Assembly: GCA_019671005.1 (NCBI GenBank)
Contig: CM033732.1
Span: forward strand, 46,117,392 to 46,181,391
DNA: 64,000 nucleotides
Origin: Hibiscus mutabilis
Lineage: Eukaryota > Streptophyta > Magnoliopsida > Malvales > Malvaceae
Direction: 5' to 3'
In this document: positions 33,651 through 44,960 of the stretch, in pieces
Position numbering within the stretch: the stretch's first letter is position 1
Layout of the letters: the number at the start of each line of letters is the position of its first letter
Translations under genes and position numbers: made by a program
The notes under the pieces: generated by a model
Told to the model about the DNA's origin: nothing
Databases searched by the model: none
The model's input: the letters and a program-made list of their open reading frames with translations, nothing else

Positions 33651-36600
33651 ATGGAAAAATGATTAAGTCATTTTCTATCATTCCATTATTATTCTTAATT
33701 TCTTGAAGAAATACAAAGTAATAATCCGGAATAGTATTTCTCCTTCCTCTCATGGATATCTTTGATGACACTTGTTTTTGAGGTTGTTGAGTTTGTTATT
33801 CTGAAAACAATTACCTTATCTTGAATGGGAGTTGTTCAACATTGTTTTGCTGAGGTACTTGATTCACTTCTTGATTAATGATAGGTGTGAAAACCTAAAC
33901 ATCGTCAAAAGTGATAGTAGGGATTAAATTATAATCCAATTCCTTCTCAAAAGCAATGTATCTAACCTTATTTCTCCCTCTAAACATAACATCCTAAAAA
34001 ATTATAGATCTCTCCTTAAATAATTCCTAATTGTGGGATCATAAAACTTAGAACACACGGATCACTCAAAATAACCGAAGTAGTTGCTTGCTTTTGAAGT
34101 TTAATTTCTTCACATGTGTCCTAACTTATTACAAAAGAATCAACCCTTTGTAACTTATCGTTGTTTCTTTTGAGTTGGACCCTTAACAACTTTTTTTCTA
34201 ATATTTTCTTTTATTGCCCTTATTCTTAGAGACACTAACTAAATGAGCACTAACCAAATGAGTACTTTTACCCTTATAATGCTTCCACTTTTCTTCCTCT
34301 TTAACACAATGAGAAACGGGCTCAGTTAGAGCCTATTTCTCCTTTTGACAGCTCTAACTATTTTTGAATTGGTTATACTATATAGGAAGAGGTACCAAAA
34401 GCATAAGAACAAACAATTGTTAGAAAATTCGATCTTATGTGCCTTAAGTTTTGAAGCAATATTAAATATTTTCATAATATACTCCCTTGCATTTCCTTGA
34501 TCTTTATACTTCATAGACATCAAGTAAGTCAAAAGTGATGTCACATTAACCTTAACATTTTTTTAGTAAAATGTTTCCCAATTTTATCAAGGAAACCCTT
34601 AGTATGAGTTATATCTTTAGATTTGTGCTCCTAAAGAATTCTAGAATGTTGTACTTTATGATCATTAAACTCATGCAATTTGAACAAACTCACCTCTCAA
34701 AATCCCTTTTATGGGTGTTGACCGCCATGAGAGGTGCAAGTTGTTCTTCCCTTAGTGCAAGGTCTATGTTCATACAACCAAATACTTTATGTAAGTGCCT
34801 TTTCTATTCCTTGAAATTAATTTCACTAAACATGAGTGTAGAATGTATATTAAAAAATATTGTGATAGCAAAAGCTAAATTAGCTAAATAGAGAACAAAA
34901 ATAAATAAATAAAAACAAGCTCACATCCATATCCACAAATAAACAATAAATTCAAAATAGTGACTAGTTCCCCTCAAGATACCAAGCACAACATTAATAT
35001 CAAGTCTTTGGACAGTAATATTAACTGTAAGCGGTACTCTTGTTGTAGCAATCAAACATTGACAATAAACTATGTCAAATAATAGATTAATCTTTGGACT
35101 AACGTATTGTTCACATAAAATACCTTATAATTGTTACACATTTATCACCACAATTGTCGTTGTAATTCGGCCAAATATTAACTTTCTTTTTGGCCAATTA
35201 ATAAACGCAAGAATTACAAAAACACATAATCATCTTGATATTTTAAATAAACTAATCTACACAAAAGCGGTCACTTTGGTGACATTGTGTTTCAATTAAT
35301 CTATTAAAATATTAGGCATTCAAAGCCAAAATATGAATTTAATTGTTTCAAAATATTTTCCTTAATTTTATCTTTCAATCAAATTAAAAGATAACCAAAA
35401 GAATAATAAATTTGAATAAAGGTAAACCTCATCTTAAGATACCGGACACTCCATTAATATTTCATCTTTGGACAAAACATTAACTTGTAAGTGATATCTT
35501 GGTGCAGTAATCAAACACTGGTAATAAGAACATGTCAAACAGAAATCTTCTTTTGAGCCGATTTATTGCTCACATATAAAACTGAATAATTATCACATAT
35601 TTTTTTTTACCACAATTGCACATGTAACAATGCTAATTATTAACCTTCCTTTGGGCCGATTAATACTAACATAAACTGAATTACATGCACAAAACCTTCT
35701 ATATTTTAAAATAAAATAATTTCCACAATAGAGTTTACTTTGGTTACTTAATGTTTCAATCAATTTATCTCAAAATATATAACATAAATATACCGATATT
35801 CAAACTTAATATTTGTAATAGTCAAAATTGAAATTTCTGATAACACTTAAGTTTCTGAAATACCCCAAAATAAGGTTATCTAAATGGGGATATCAGAATT
35901 CAAAGAACCGAAATCTTGGTTTCTAAAAAAAAGTCTTAAACCTTAAAATGCATTTACCAAAATCAAAGTCGAATTCAAAACATTCAATCTTTAACTATAA
36001 GCCAAAATCAGAAGTATCATACAAATGATAATTCATATTACCTAACGATTAAAATTGAAATTCTTGATCAAACTAAATCGAATATATATTCCAAAACTAA
36101 AACCAAATGCATATTGTAACTCGATTGAAAAGTGAAAGCAAATCAAATCAAATTGAAGCTTCTGTGTATATTTCCGTATCAACTTTAACATAAAAAATAA
36201 TATAGCAAAGCGAAGTTCTCAAACAGCCGTCAATTTCATAAAACCAAATAAATAATGCTTAAACTCTTATCACATAAAAAAATTATTACAGAATAGGGAA
36301 AAAAAACTTCAGTATGTTCGCCAATTTAAGCATGATATTCACGCTTGAAAGGTTTATAAACATTAAACATAAGGTTCTGTGCATTATTAATTTATCAACA
36401 ATTTCCATAGCGCATTAATGTATCAAAAGTCAAAACCAAACACATCAAAATCAAATAAACATGTATTTCAAATTAAATATACATATCATAAATTTCATTA
36501 ATAGCATATATTGTAATCGTCAATACTAATGAATTTCAACTCCAAAAATTCTTAAAGCCGATTACCAACAATCTAAATCTTGAACCGAATGCATAACTAT

Positions 36601-36823
36601 ATTATAAATCAAAGAATGCAATCGTATCGATTGGAAGATATACCTGTAATATATATCACCAGAAAACCCGAAAACCTTCATCTGTAATATATTAAAACTT
36701 AAAATTTCAACATCCATATTTAATCCAAATACCAAACCAAAATATTAAATTCATCAAATCATACGAATGAATCAATCCAAAATAATAGAAAATAAATTCA
36801 TTCTCAATGATTCAACATGACGA

Positions 36824-36838
36824 GTCTCTGATGCCACT
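36824..36838 (-). other. Primer binding site of element A
   Basis: On the minus strand AGTGGCATCAGAGAC follows the 5' LTR. The copia consensus complementary to initiator-Met tRNA is TGGTATCAGAGC. Confidence 0.8.
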
Positions 36839-37298
36839 TGTTAGAACCAAACCATAACTTAATATGAAATATAACCCAAGATCTATCATGTCAAATCATC
36901 AAGAACAATAAACCGAATGCGGAAGCGTACATGAATATATCTGATATATTGGAATCCTTGAATCTAGATCTTGAAAGACTAAATCTTTGGTATTGATCTT
37001 CCAAGAAGATAGGTTTTCTCTTGATGTAAAACTCTCTGATGGGAATGAGAGAATAACAAGTTAACTTATTTATTGGGGACCACTACCTCTTGATATATTA
37101 ATAATTAACTATTAAGTATTTATAACTCTGCCCCCATTGAATTATAAATACATCTTATGGTATCTACACTTTTATTTCTATGACATTTTAATACCCATGA
37201 CACGCCTAACATAATTGGTCACTTAATTTTGTGTCATACTTTATAATAGCAATATACATTATACATGCGTGCCCACAATTACGGATTTTAATCCAACA
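36839..37298 (-). repeat. 5' LTR of element A
   Basis: 460 bp, a direct repeat of 31581-32047 with about 6 percent divergence by eye. Confidence 0.92.
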
Positions 37299-37579
37299 TT
37301 TTATAGTTCATGTTCAAGATTTGTGGTTCTTCCTCCCGACAATATCATTTTTGAAGTTCGAACCTGGGTTTTTACCTTAATAACAAATTATTCTAACGTA
37401 ACGACTTTGGTTCACATCTTTAAGGGGAAAATTGGACCATAAATATTTTAATTAATATTTATCATTAATATGTTTTAAAACTTAAAAAATGAATTTTAAC
37501 CGTGAATGTTACAAATTGAGTTGAGAGAATTATTTTCATAATAATATCTTACAATACTTAATTTAAGTTTATGAATTAA

Positions 37580-37739
37580 TTGAGCAAGCACATTTGGTCG
37601 GTTAGCCAAGCTGATCATCTTTGTTCCTTACATTCCTTTAGGTCATGAATTCTAGACCCACTAGAAACAACCCCCTTCATTCCCCTAGAGTCTTTCCATC
37701 CCCTCTAGGTAGGATTAGGATTAGAATTTGTCAAAAAAA
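37580..37739 (+). mobile_element. tRNA-derived SINE, copy 1
   Basis: An A-box-like TTAGCCAAGCTGA (37602-37614) and a B-box-like GAATTCTAGACCC (37647-37659) at tRNA-like spacing. The tail is GAATTTGTCAAAAAAA. It is directly followed by a second copy. Confidence 0.6.
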
Positions 37740-37743
37740 GTTA

Positions 37744-37905
37744 ATTGAGCAAGCACATTTGGCCGGTTGGCCAAGCTGCTCATCTTTGTTCTCTCATTTC
37801 CCTTAGGTCATGGGTTCTAAACACACTAGGAGCACTCTCTTCCTTCTCCCAAAGTCCTCATCCCCTCAGGTAGGATTAGGTTTAGATAGAATTTGTCAAA
37901 AAAAT
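37744..37905 (+). mobile_element. tRNA-derived SINE, copy 2 (tandem)
   Basis: A-box TTGGCCAAGCTGC (37767-37779, close to TRGCNNAGYNGG) and B-box GGGTTCTAAAC (about 37811-37821). It has the same tail as copy 1. It is about 85 percent similar to copy 1 by eye and separated from it by only a few bases. Confidence 0.6.
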
Positions 37906-38014
37906 TAATGAATCAATTGTTTCAAAAAAAGTTAATGAATTAATAAGTTGAATATCGATGATTATGACCATGAGCAATGAACCGTTTAAAGCTAAAATTT
38001 GGGAATTAAATCAT

Positions 38015-38100
38015 TTTTAGAGGATTTGATCATTTTTAAAGGATTGACAAATCAAATCTGTTAATTTGGGTGTTTGGTAAATAGAATATTGTAACAGCAG
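38015..38100. mobile_element. hAT-like MITE M3, left part (split by element C)
   Basis: It resembles the inner end of M2 in reverse (gtgtttggtaaatagaa, ttgtaacagc). The match resumes at 42659 (agcggattgg) after element C, so C inserted into it. Confidence 0.65.
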
Positions 38101-39227
38101 TGTAACACCCTCAACGTATATTCGGTATTCGAATACACATTAAAGATGTTACTAACTTGTTTATTATGATTTTCAGACTTGTAAATATTTTTTAGCCAAA
38201 CTAATTTGATTAAACAACCCTTTCTCGGTTTTCACTAAATTACAAATCTGTCTAGAGCCACATAATTTTGACCCTGAACCGGTCTATAAAATACTTTAAG
38301 CAATTATTAAAATGAAAATATAATTCAGGGTGAAAACTATGTGTGTTGTCTAGACCCTTTCTTGATTTTATAATCGTTACGCGATAAACAACTAAGTTTA
38401 AAATCATTTAAAGCATATTTTCTAATATTCTTAATTTCTCAAACTTAGTCATGTTTCTAGATCATACATCCACATTAACTTATAAGTAGCGTACGAAAAT
38501 TTAGACATACAAAATAGCTACTTATTTAAATTCTATACATGCCCCACTAGACTAGGATGTGGTGATACTTACTGATAATTCAGGCTATCTTGATCCAATG
38601 ATGTTAAGCTTCTCCTCTGCTATCTCATCCGAAGTACTTACATGTGATACAAAACAGACGCTAAGTATAACTTAGTGAGGCATAACCATAACAATGTAAA
38701 ACAATGGTTATAAATATCACAGCCCTGCAAAATGGAAAGCGATTTCCAATTGCAGTTGATAACATTTTATCATGTATAGAACTATCTTACATGTATAGTT
38801 CATTTAACTAATATAATCTTCAAATCATATGATTTGATCTATCTTACCAGTCTTGTATACATTAAGCTTTTTAGCTTAACTACTTGCATAAATGCATTTC
38901 AAGTATTATAGCCCAAAGTATAAAATCATGTAATCTGTAATGCAGGAATAATCATGTAAGAAATTTGTACTGCAATAAATTTTGTACTGTAAAGTCATGT
39001 AATTGTACTGTAAAATCTCATGGCCCAAGATAAATATCAAGTCATTCCTCTGTCATATAACAGTGCAATACAGTTCTTGAAAAATGGCAAGCGTGTCCCA
39101 ATTGTAGTTTATATCATATCATCAAACCTTTATTTTATCAATCAAATATAAGTTAAGCTTTTTAACTTAATTGCCTGCATAAATATATTTCATGTATTAT
39201 AGCCTAAAATAAAAAATCATGTGATGT

Positions 39228-39830
39228 CATGGTACGCGAGTCATCACGACACCGTAGTGTCTACGATGCCGTAGAGTCTACATCGCCGAAGCGACTGAGA
39301 TGAGTACGTACTCGAGGACGCTCTTTGCTCCTCATAATCAGGACGCTCTTTGCTCCTTATAATCGCACATTTTGCGCTAATAACACCGAAGTGTCTGAAC
39401 AACGTCGTAGCGTCTAAGTCAACACCGAAGTGTCTAAACATCACCGAAGTGACTGAAACGCACCGTAGTGCTAGGACGCAGCTGCTAAAACCCTATGGAT
39501 ATCCAACTATACCAAATATTCTCATGCAATTTCATGTGAACCTATGGTATACGAGTCATTATATGATACCGTAGTGTCTACAACGTTGTAGCGTCTACAA
39601 CGCCGTAGCGTCTACATCGCCGAAGCAACTGGGATGAGTACGTACTCTTTGCTCCTCATTATCCCACTTTTTGTGCTAGTCAACACCGAAGTGTCTAAAC
39701 ATCAACGAAGTGACTGCAACGCCGTAGCGTCTGATATCAACACCGAAGTGTCTGGAACGCACCGTAGTGCTGGAATGCAGCTGCTATGACTCTTTGGATA
39801 TCCAATTATACTAAAGACTCTCACACTAGT
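39228..39830. repeat. CCGTAG/CCGAAG repeat array in element C
   Basis: Two tandem-like blocks of about 300 bp (about 39228-39535 and 39545-39830). Each contains several 15-18-bp units of the type CACCGAAGTGTCTGAAC / CGCCGTAGCGTCTAC, a GAGTACGTACTC palindrome and CTCTTTGCTCCT. Confidence 0.8.
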
Positions 39831-40110
39831 ACTTGGGCATAACAATATTATATTTTCAAATTCAATATCCAATTCATCAATATTATCATCCATAATTCGA
39901 TAATGGGCAATTCATACCCAAATATCTAAAATTCAAGTTATCTTAGATAAATCATTACGCCATATCAGTGTATCATATATGCCATTTAATATTTCATGCT
40001 ATTTACATGACTTTGATCAACATATATTTTCATTAATATTAAGGTCGACTTTTCGCAAGTCTCTCTCTCATGTCATATATATAAAATAAATAAGAATGCA
40101 CTCATTCATA

Positions 40111-40111
<1 letters not shown>

Positions 40112-40155
<44 letters not shown>
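40112..40155. repeat. (AC)n(AT)n microsatellite
   Basis: About 32 bp of AC repeat followed by 12 bp of AT repeat, within element C. Confidence 0.95.
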
Positions 40156-42210
40156 AGTAAAAATGCACTCACCTGGACCATGCATGATATTAGCCTCACT
40201 AAGCTATTTCGATACTTTTTCCTTGCTTTCTTTTGATATGGTACTCTTAGCCTCATCAATAGCTGTACAATACCATTTGAACATACATAACAGTATTCAT
40301 GTTAGATTTTTAATCTAACATTGCTTAACTATACTATACTAGTATAATTATCCGAATATAAAATTTTTCCAAAAATTTTCACTTTTTCCTTTAATAATGC
40401 CGAATTGTTCATTATGGTCCCTAGTGACCATTTTGCACATTTTGCACTTTATTCAAGCTCGAATCACAATCATTCAATAATTCCATCATTTTTCACTAAC
40501 TTTTATTCAATACTCTTACCCACTAATTTTTACCAAAGTGACATTTTAGTCACTAATTTTACACATAAACTTGCAAACTTGTATCGAATAATTAACCCAA
40601 CATTTCTATAACTTTCTCACATTTTCTCTTACTTTTATACCAAAGCTAAATTGGTCCTTGAACTAACCAGGGCTGTCGAAATGGTCCCTTGTCGTTTCCT
40701 TTCTTGTCAATTTAGTCCCTTGGATTCTAATCTCAACTCTAACCTCATACAACATATTCGAATCATAAAATCTCATAATCATAATTTTCATAAAATTTTC
40801 CCATTTTTCTTCCATGTGGCCAAATTGGTCACTTAGCTTCTCTAGGCTCATTTTCATCCAAACAACATTCTAACATGCTCAAATTAATTTTTCGAAGATA
40901 TATTCTTCATTTCCAAGAATTAAACTTAAAACCCCAATTTCTTTCTTCAAGCTGAATTGGGTGTTTAAACTTTTCAAGGACTTTATTTTAGTCCAAAAGC
41001 CATAATCAAGCTTCTAAGTTCATAATCTCTTCAAATCCATCACTAGGATAATTTTTACAATATTTCTCCAAATTTCCCCATGTATGCCGAAATGGTCACT
41101 TAAAGGACTAGTTGATGATTTTTCATTCTAATATCAAAATCAAGCTTCTAATATCATCAATATTTCATTTTCATCATCAATTTCAAAACCCTAAATAAAA
41201 TCCCAAATTCTAGGGTTAGGGTTTTTGATCTTTAAACATGAAATTAATCACAATCTAAGCTTGGTTTCATCTCTACAACACTAGATTTGCATAGATCAAG
41301 CTTCAATCTAAACATGAAAAATGAAACCCTATTTTCTCTCTCTTCAAGAATATAATAAAATCTTCATAACTCTTGATAAAATTACTATCAAAAGAAAGAG
41401 CATTAAGCATAGATCATTTTTTTTCTAAAGCAACATACCTTGATTCTAACTTTGGAGCCTTCAAAATGCTTGGAGAAAATTTTGTATATTTTTCTCTCCC
41501 TTTCCCCATGGTTTTCTAAATTTTATGTTGGAAAAGATTAACATTTTGTTCATCTTTTATTATTTTATGCCACATGTATTTAGCTCAATTTAGTCCTTAT
41601 TCCAAAATTAACCTCCAACCGAATCACAAATTACAAGTTGCCATTCTAGTTCAATTCCAACCAAATTCCATTCAACTCTAACCAAACTAGAGTAATGCTT
41701 TCACATGGGAAATTACCATATTACCCATGGTCTTTCAAAATATTTCAAAATTGCCATTGTGACCAAATTACCAAAACTAGTCACTTAAATCACAAATTTT
41801 TGCTATTTTTGTAAAAATCCAACTATTCTAGTTAGATCACAATCAACCAATTAATAATTTATTCATAAAATAATATTTTATGAATTTTTCGTGACTTATA
41901 GAACAGCCTCTGAAATTTCGATTCGATCCAATTTCCCGATATTCACTTACTACTTCTACTGTGATTTCCCTTTTCATCGGGCTATCAAATAAATTCTAAA
42001 AATTCCTTATTTCCATATTTGAAAAATAAATAATATTATCAAATAAAGTATTTCATATTTATGAAGTCAAACTTAAAATTTTAACTCAGTCCAATATACT
42101 AATAATTTACCCGAAATCTTTATCGGATAAAATTCTCTTAATAATCCTTTATCAGATATAATATTAACTCGAACTGATTCCTTTTAATTAGTCTCAAGTA
42201 CTGACATAAG

Positions 42211-42265
42211 ACCTTCCCAATAGGTCACCCATCATATGCCCTGAGCACGCTTAACTTTGCAGTTC
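42211..42265 (-). other. 5S rRNA-like segment in element C
   Basis: The minus strand reads AACTGCAAAGTTAAGCGTGC followed by TCAGGGC, then GATGGGTGACCTATTGGGAAG. This matches plant 5S rRNA from about position 43 to 100, including the A-box (AGTTAAGCGTGCT) and C-box (GATGGGTGACCT). About 11-12 bases between the boxes are missing. It is not a functional 5S gene because the 5' third is unrecognisable. Confidence 0.82.
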
Positions 42266-42658
42266 AATTGAAATTCGATATCTTATACTGCATTTTTATT
42301 CATATCAGATTTTTCTCCATGATCTGTTTAATCCATGTATAGGATAAAACAATTACTGACAAATTCTCAATGTAATTTTATTTGAATCAAATATCTGCTC
42401 ATTCACTAATTGTTCGATCGAGAATAAATTTCTACATAAATCTTATACCGAAAATCTAACTGGACATATCATCTTCCTGCAACATGTATTACTTATATGT
42501 GGAATGAAAATTATTAATGGTAAAATTATCCATTAGGTGCCTATACTTTTCCCATCTTTAGACTCTAGACACCAACTTTTGACTTGCTGTCATTTTGTCA
42601 CTAAGTTAACTTTTAAGCCCTTATCTTAGTACTAAATAGCAAATTTTGAGGTATTACA

Positions 42659-42746
42659 AGCGGATTGGATGAATCCTCTCAAATTGAAAAGGTGCTATGA
42701 TGAGTTTTTTGAGTTTAAACTTTCGAGGATTGGTTATAAGAGTATT
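42659..42746. mobile_element. hAT-like MITE M3, right part
   Basis: A continuation of the MITE interrupted by element C (agcggattggatgaatcc; M2 equivalent agcggattgaggtg on the other strand). Confidence 0.55.
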
Positions 42747-42783
42747 TCTTAGTACTAAATAGCAAATTTTGAGGTATTACAAG
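42747..42783. repeat. Second copy of the 37-bp end of element C
   Basis: Identical to 42624-42660, the last bases of element C plus two flanking bases (AG). It lies 87 bp beyond the first copy. Confidence 0.9.
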
Positions 42784-42938
42784 TTGTATTAATTGTTTAG
42801 CTGGGAAAAAGCCCAAGTATTTCATAGTAGCTGGCTCATAGCATTGAACTTTTCTATCTGATTGTTGTGTCCTTCCCCTCGGCGGTATCTGCACAGCATT
42901 TACACATGAGATTCAAATAACCAAAAACTACACTCTTT

Positions 42939-43405
42939 TGTTATAATTAAACCATAACTAAATATGAAATCTAAACCCATGATCTATCATGTCAAATCAT
43001 CAATAATAATAAACCGAATGCGGAAGCGTACCTGAATTAATCGATAGACTGAAAACCTAAAATCTTGATGTTGAAATCCAAATCTTTGGTATTGATCTTC
43101 CAAGAAGATAGGTTTTCTCTTGACGTAAAACTCTCTGATGGGGAAGGGGAGAAAAACAAGTTAACCTATTTCTTGGGGACCACTACCTCTTTATATAGTT
43201 GATTTAATAATCAACTATTAAGTATTTATAACTCTGCCCCTCATCGAATTATAAATACATCTTATGGTATCTACACTTTTATTTCCATGACATTTTAATA
43301 CCCATGACACGCCTAACATAATTGGTCACTTAATTTTGTGTCATACTTTAAAATAGCAATATACATTATACATATGTGCCCACTATTACGGATTTAAATC
43401 CAACA
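42939..43405 (-). repeat. 3' LTR of element B
   Basis: 467 bp, TGTTATAATT...AATCCAACA on the plus strand. It is followed by the polypurine tract at 43406-43416. Confidence 0.94.
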
Positions 43406-44383
43406 ATCTCCCACTTGGGCAACATATGTTTCCTGACAAATGTATAACCTTATGAGCTCATAAATTTGCTATTATATAATAGGTATTCTGTAACAATCTC
43501 GTCCATCAACTATATCCATATAGGATCAAAGCAGCCTTTGTCCTATCAATCATGACAAGACCCATCAATGGTCACGTATACAAATATAGTCAAATAAATA
43601 GATCAATCATGGATGCATAGCATGGAAAATTACATGAAATGTGAACCAAACATGTCTATTTCCAACTGGTCCTCCTAAACCTTAGCGAGATCAAACTTTA
43701 CTGAATTCAGAGTGTGCATAAACCAAAAGAACTTTATTTCTGCAGAAAATAATCATAAAATATCCTTAAACTGAAGTAACCGAAATTGTGTCTAAAACGG
43801 ATGAGCATTTTTCAAAATTACAAACTCCCACTAAAACTGAATATCCTTAAATAACATTACACCCACATGAGTAGTGTGCTCATGAAAGACCTAGGGTGGC
43901 AGTTTCTTAATAAGCGCGCAATTATGAAGTTTGTACCAGCATGCTCTATAGACACAACCACTCTGAATTTTCTTTAACAACTAGGAACTTAATATTTATG
44001 TGCTTCAAATTTAAAGTGTTCCTATTGTTTATAGAATAAATGAATGCATATTTATTGTCACAAAATAACCGAAGTGATCTTTCTATTCAATCTATAATTA
44101 GCAGCCCATGTGACAAAATTCTTTTGCATCAATATTCTAATAGAATCGAAGTCTGTAAACTTGATGATCTCTAACTTACCAAAACTCCGATATGTGAGCA
44201 TGTAATTTTTTTTTGTTCTCTAAACATATCTCATAACCCTATTGGCTGCTATTCAATGGTTCAAACTAGAATTGTTTAAATATCTGTCTAACATTCGAAC
44301 AATGTATACAATATCCGAACACATACATACTTGAACATGATTAGGTTCTCAATAGCTTATGCATATAGAATTATTTGTATTTT

Positions 44384-44960
44384 CTAAATTTCAAGGTTAC
44401 TTTTAGGGCATTGAGTAAGACTAAATTTGTCTTCTTTAGCAATTTGAGTATCACTTGGTTTACTCTCACTGAACTTGTAGTATATACAATTGTCAACCAA
44501 ATTTATCTCAAAGCCGAATGAAATAATCAATATGAAATTTATAATTTCATTAATGAGAGTCCTACTTAAGCTCATAGATGAATTTATTTAATTTACATAT
44601 CATTGATTTTGTATCATTAGACACAAATCTATGATTGTACCATATAATTCATTTCTTCAATGTCGTCATTGAAAAACACAAGTCTAACATCCATCTTATG
44701 TAGCTCAAGTTTAAAATAAGAAACAAGCGTCATGATTATCTTGAAAGAGTATTTCAATGAAACTTGAGAGAAAGTCTCCACAAAATCAATGTCTTCTTTT
44801 AGAGTATATCCTTTAAATACAAGACATGCCTTATACTTGTCCGCATTATCATTTGCATCCCTCTTGGTTTTAAATATCCATTTACAACCAATTGGTTTGC
44901 ACCTTCATGTAATGAGACAAGTTCCTAAACTTTATTGTCTTGCATAAAATTATACTCTTC
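44384..44960 (-). pseudogene. Copia RT remnant of element B, YVDD region deleted
   Basis: Minus-strand text in order: IGCKWIFKTKRDAN-type block near 44850, GYTLKEDIDFVETFSQVS, then MDVRLVFFND (family MDVKTAFLNG) ending in a stop near 44635. At 44575-44384 comes FGFEINLVDNCIYYKFSESK joined straight to PSDTQIAKEDKFSLTQCP. The catalytic YVDD stretch that should lie between FSESK and PSDT is missing. The deletion point is the same as in element A. Confidence 0.85.

Larger units (their letters stand above)
31581..37298 (-). mobile_element. Defective copia retrotransposon A
   Basis: 5.7 kb with LTRs at 31581-32047 and 36839-37298 and a perfect 5-bp duplication tttta (31576-31580, 37299-37303). The polypurine tract AAGTGGGAGAT abuts the left LTR. 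The primer site TGGCATCAGAGAC, close to initiator-Met tRNA complement, abuts the right LTR. The element therefore reads on the minus strand. The interior has only broken pol text. The LTRs differ at roughly 25-30 sites plus indels by eye, so it is older than B. It lies 5.6 kb from B, in the same orientation. Confidence 0.92.
38101..42658 (-). mobile_element. Long LTR-like element C (4.6 kb, TG..CA)
   Basis: It begins TGTAACACC and ends GGTATTACA. Near-identical 5-mers agcag (38096-38100) and agcgg (42659-42663) flank it. Joining the flanks rebuilds the MITE M3 sequence seen in M2. No gag-pol is detectable, and element D at 49922 is an inverted relative. Most likely a solo LTR of a long-LTR gypsy-type element (inference). 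Strand is given in the sense that aligns with D and with the 5S-like segment. Special contents are listed separately. Confidence 0.72.

Noticed and set aside
39228..39830. CRISPR-like array
   Set aside because: Units are short, variable and directly abutting without uniform spacers; the context is a plant nuclear retroelement.
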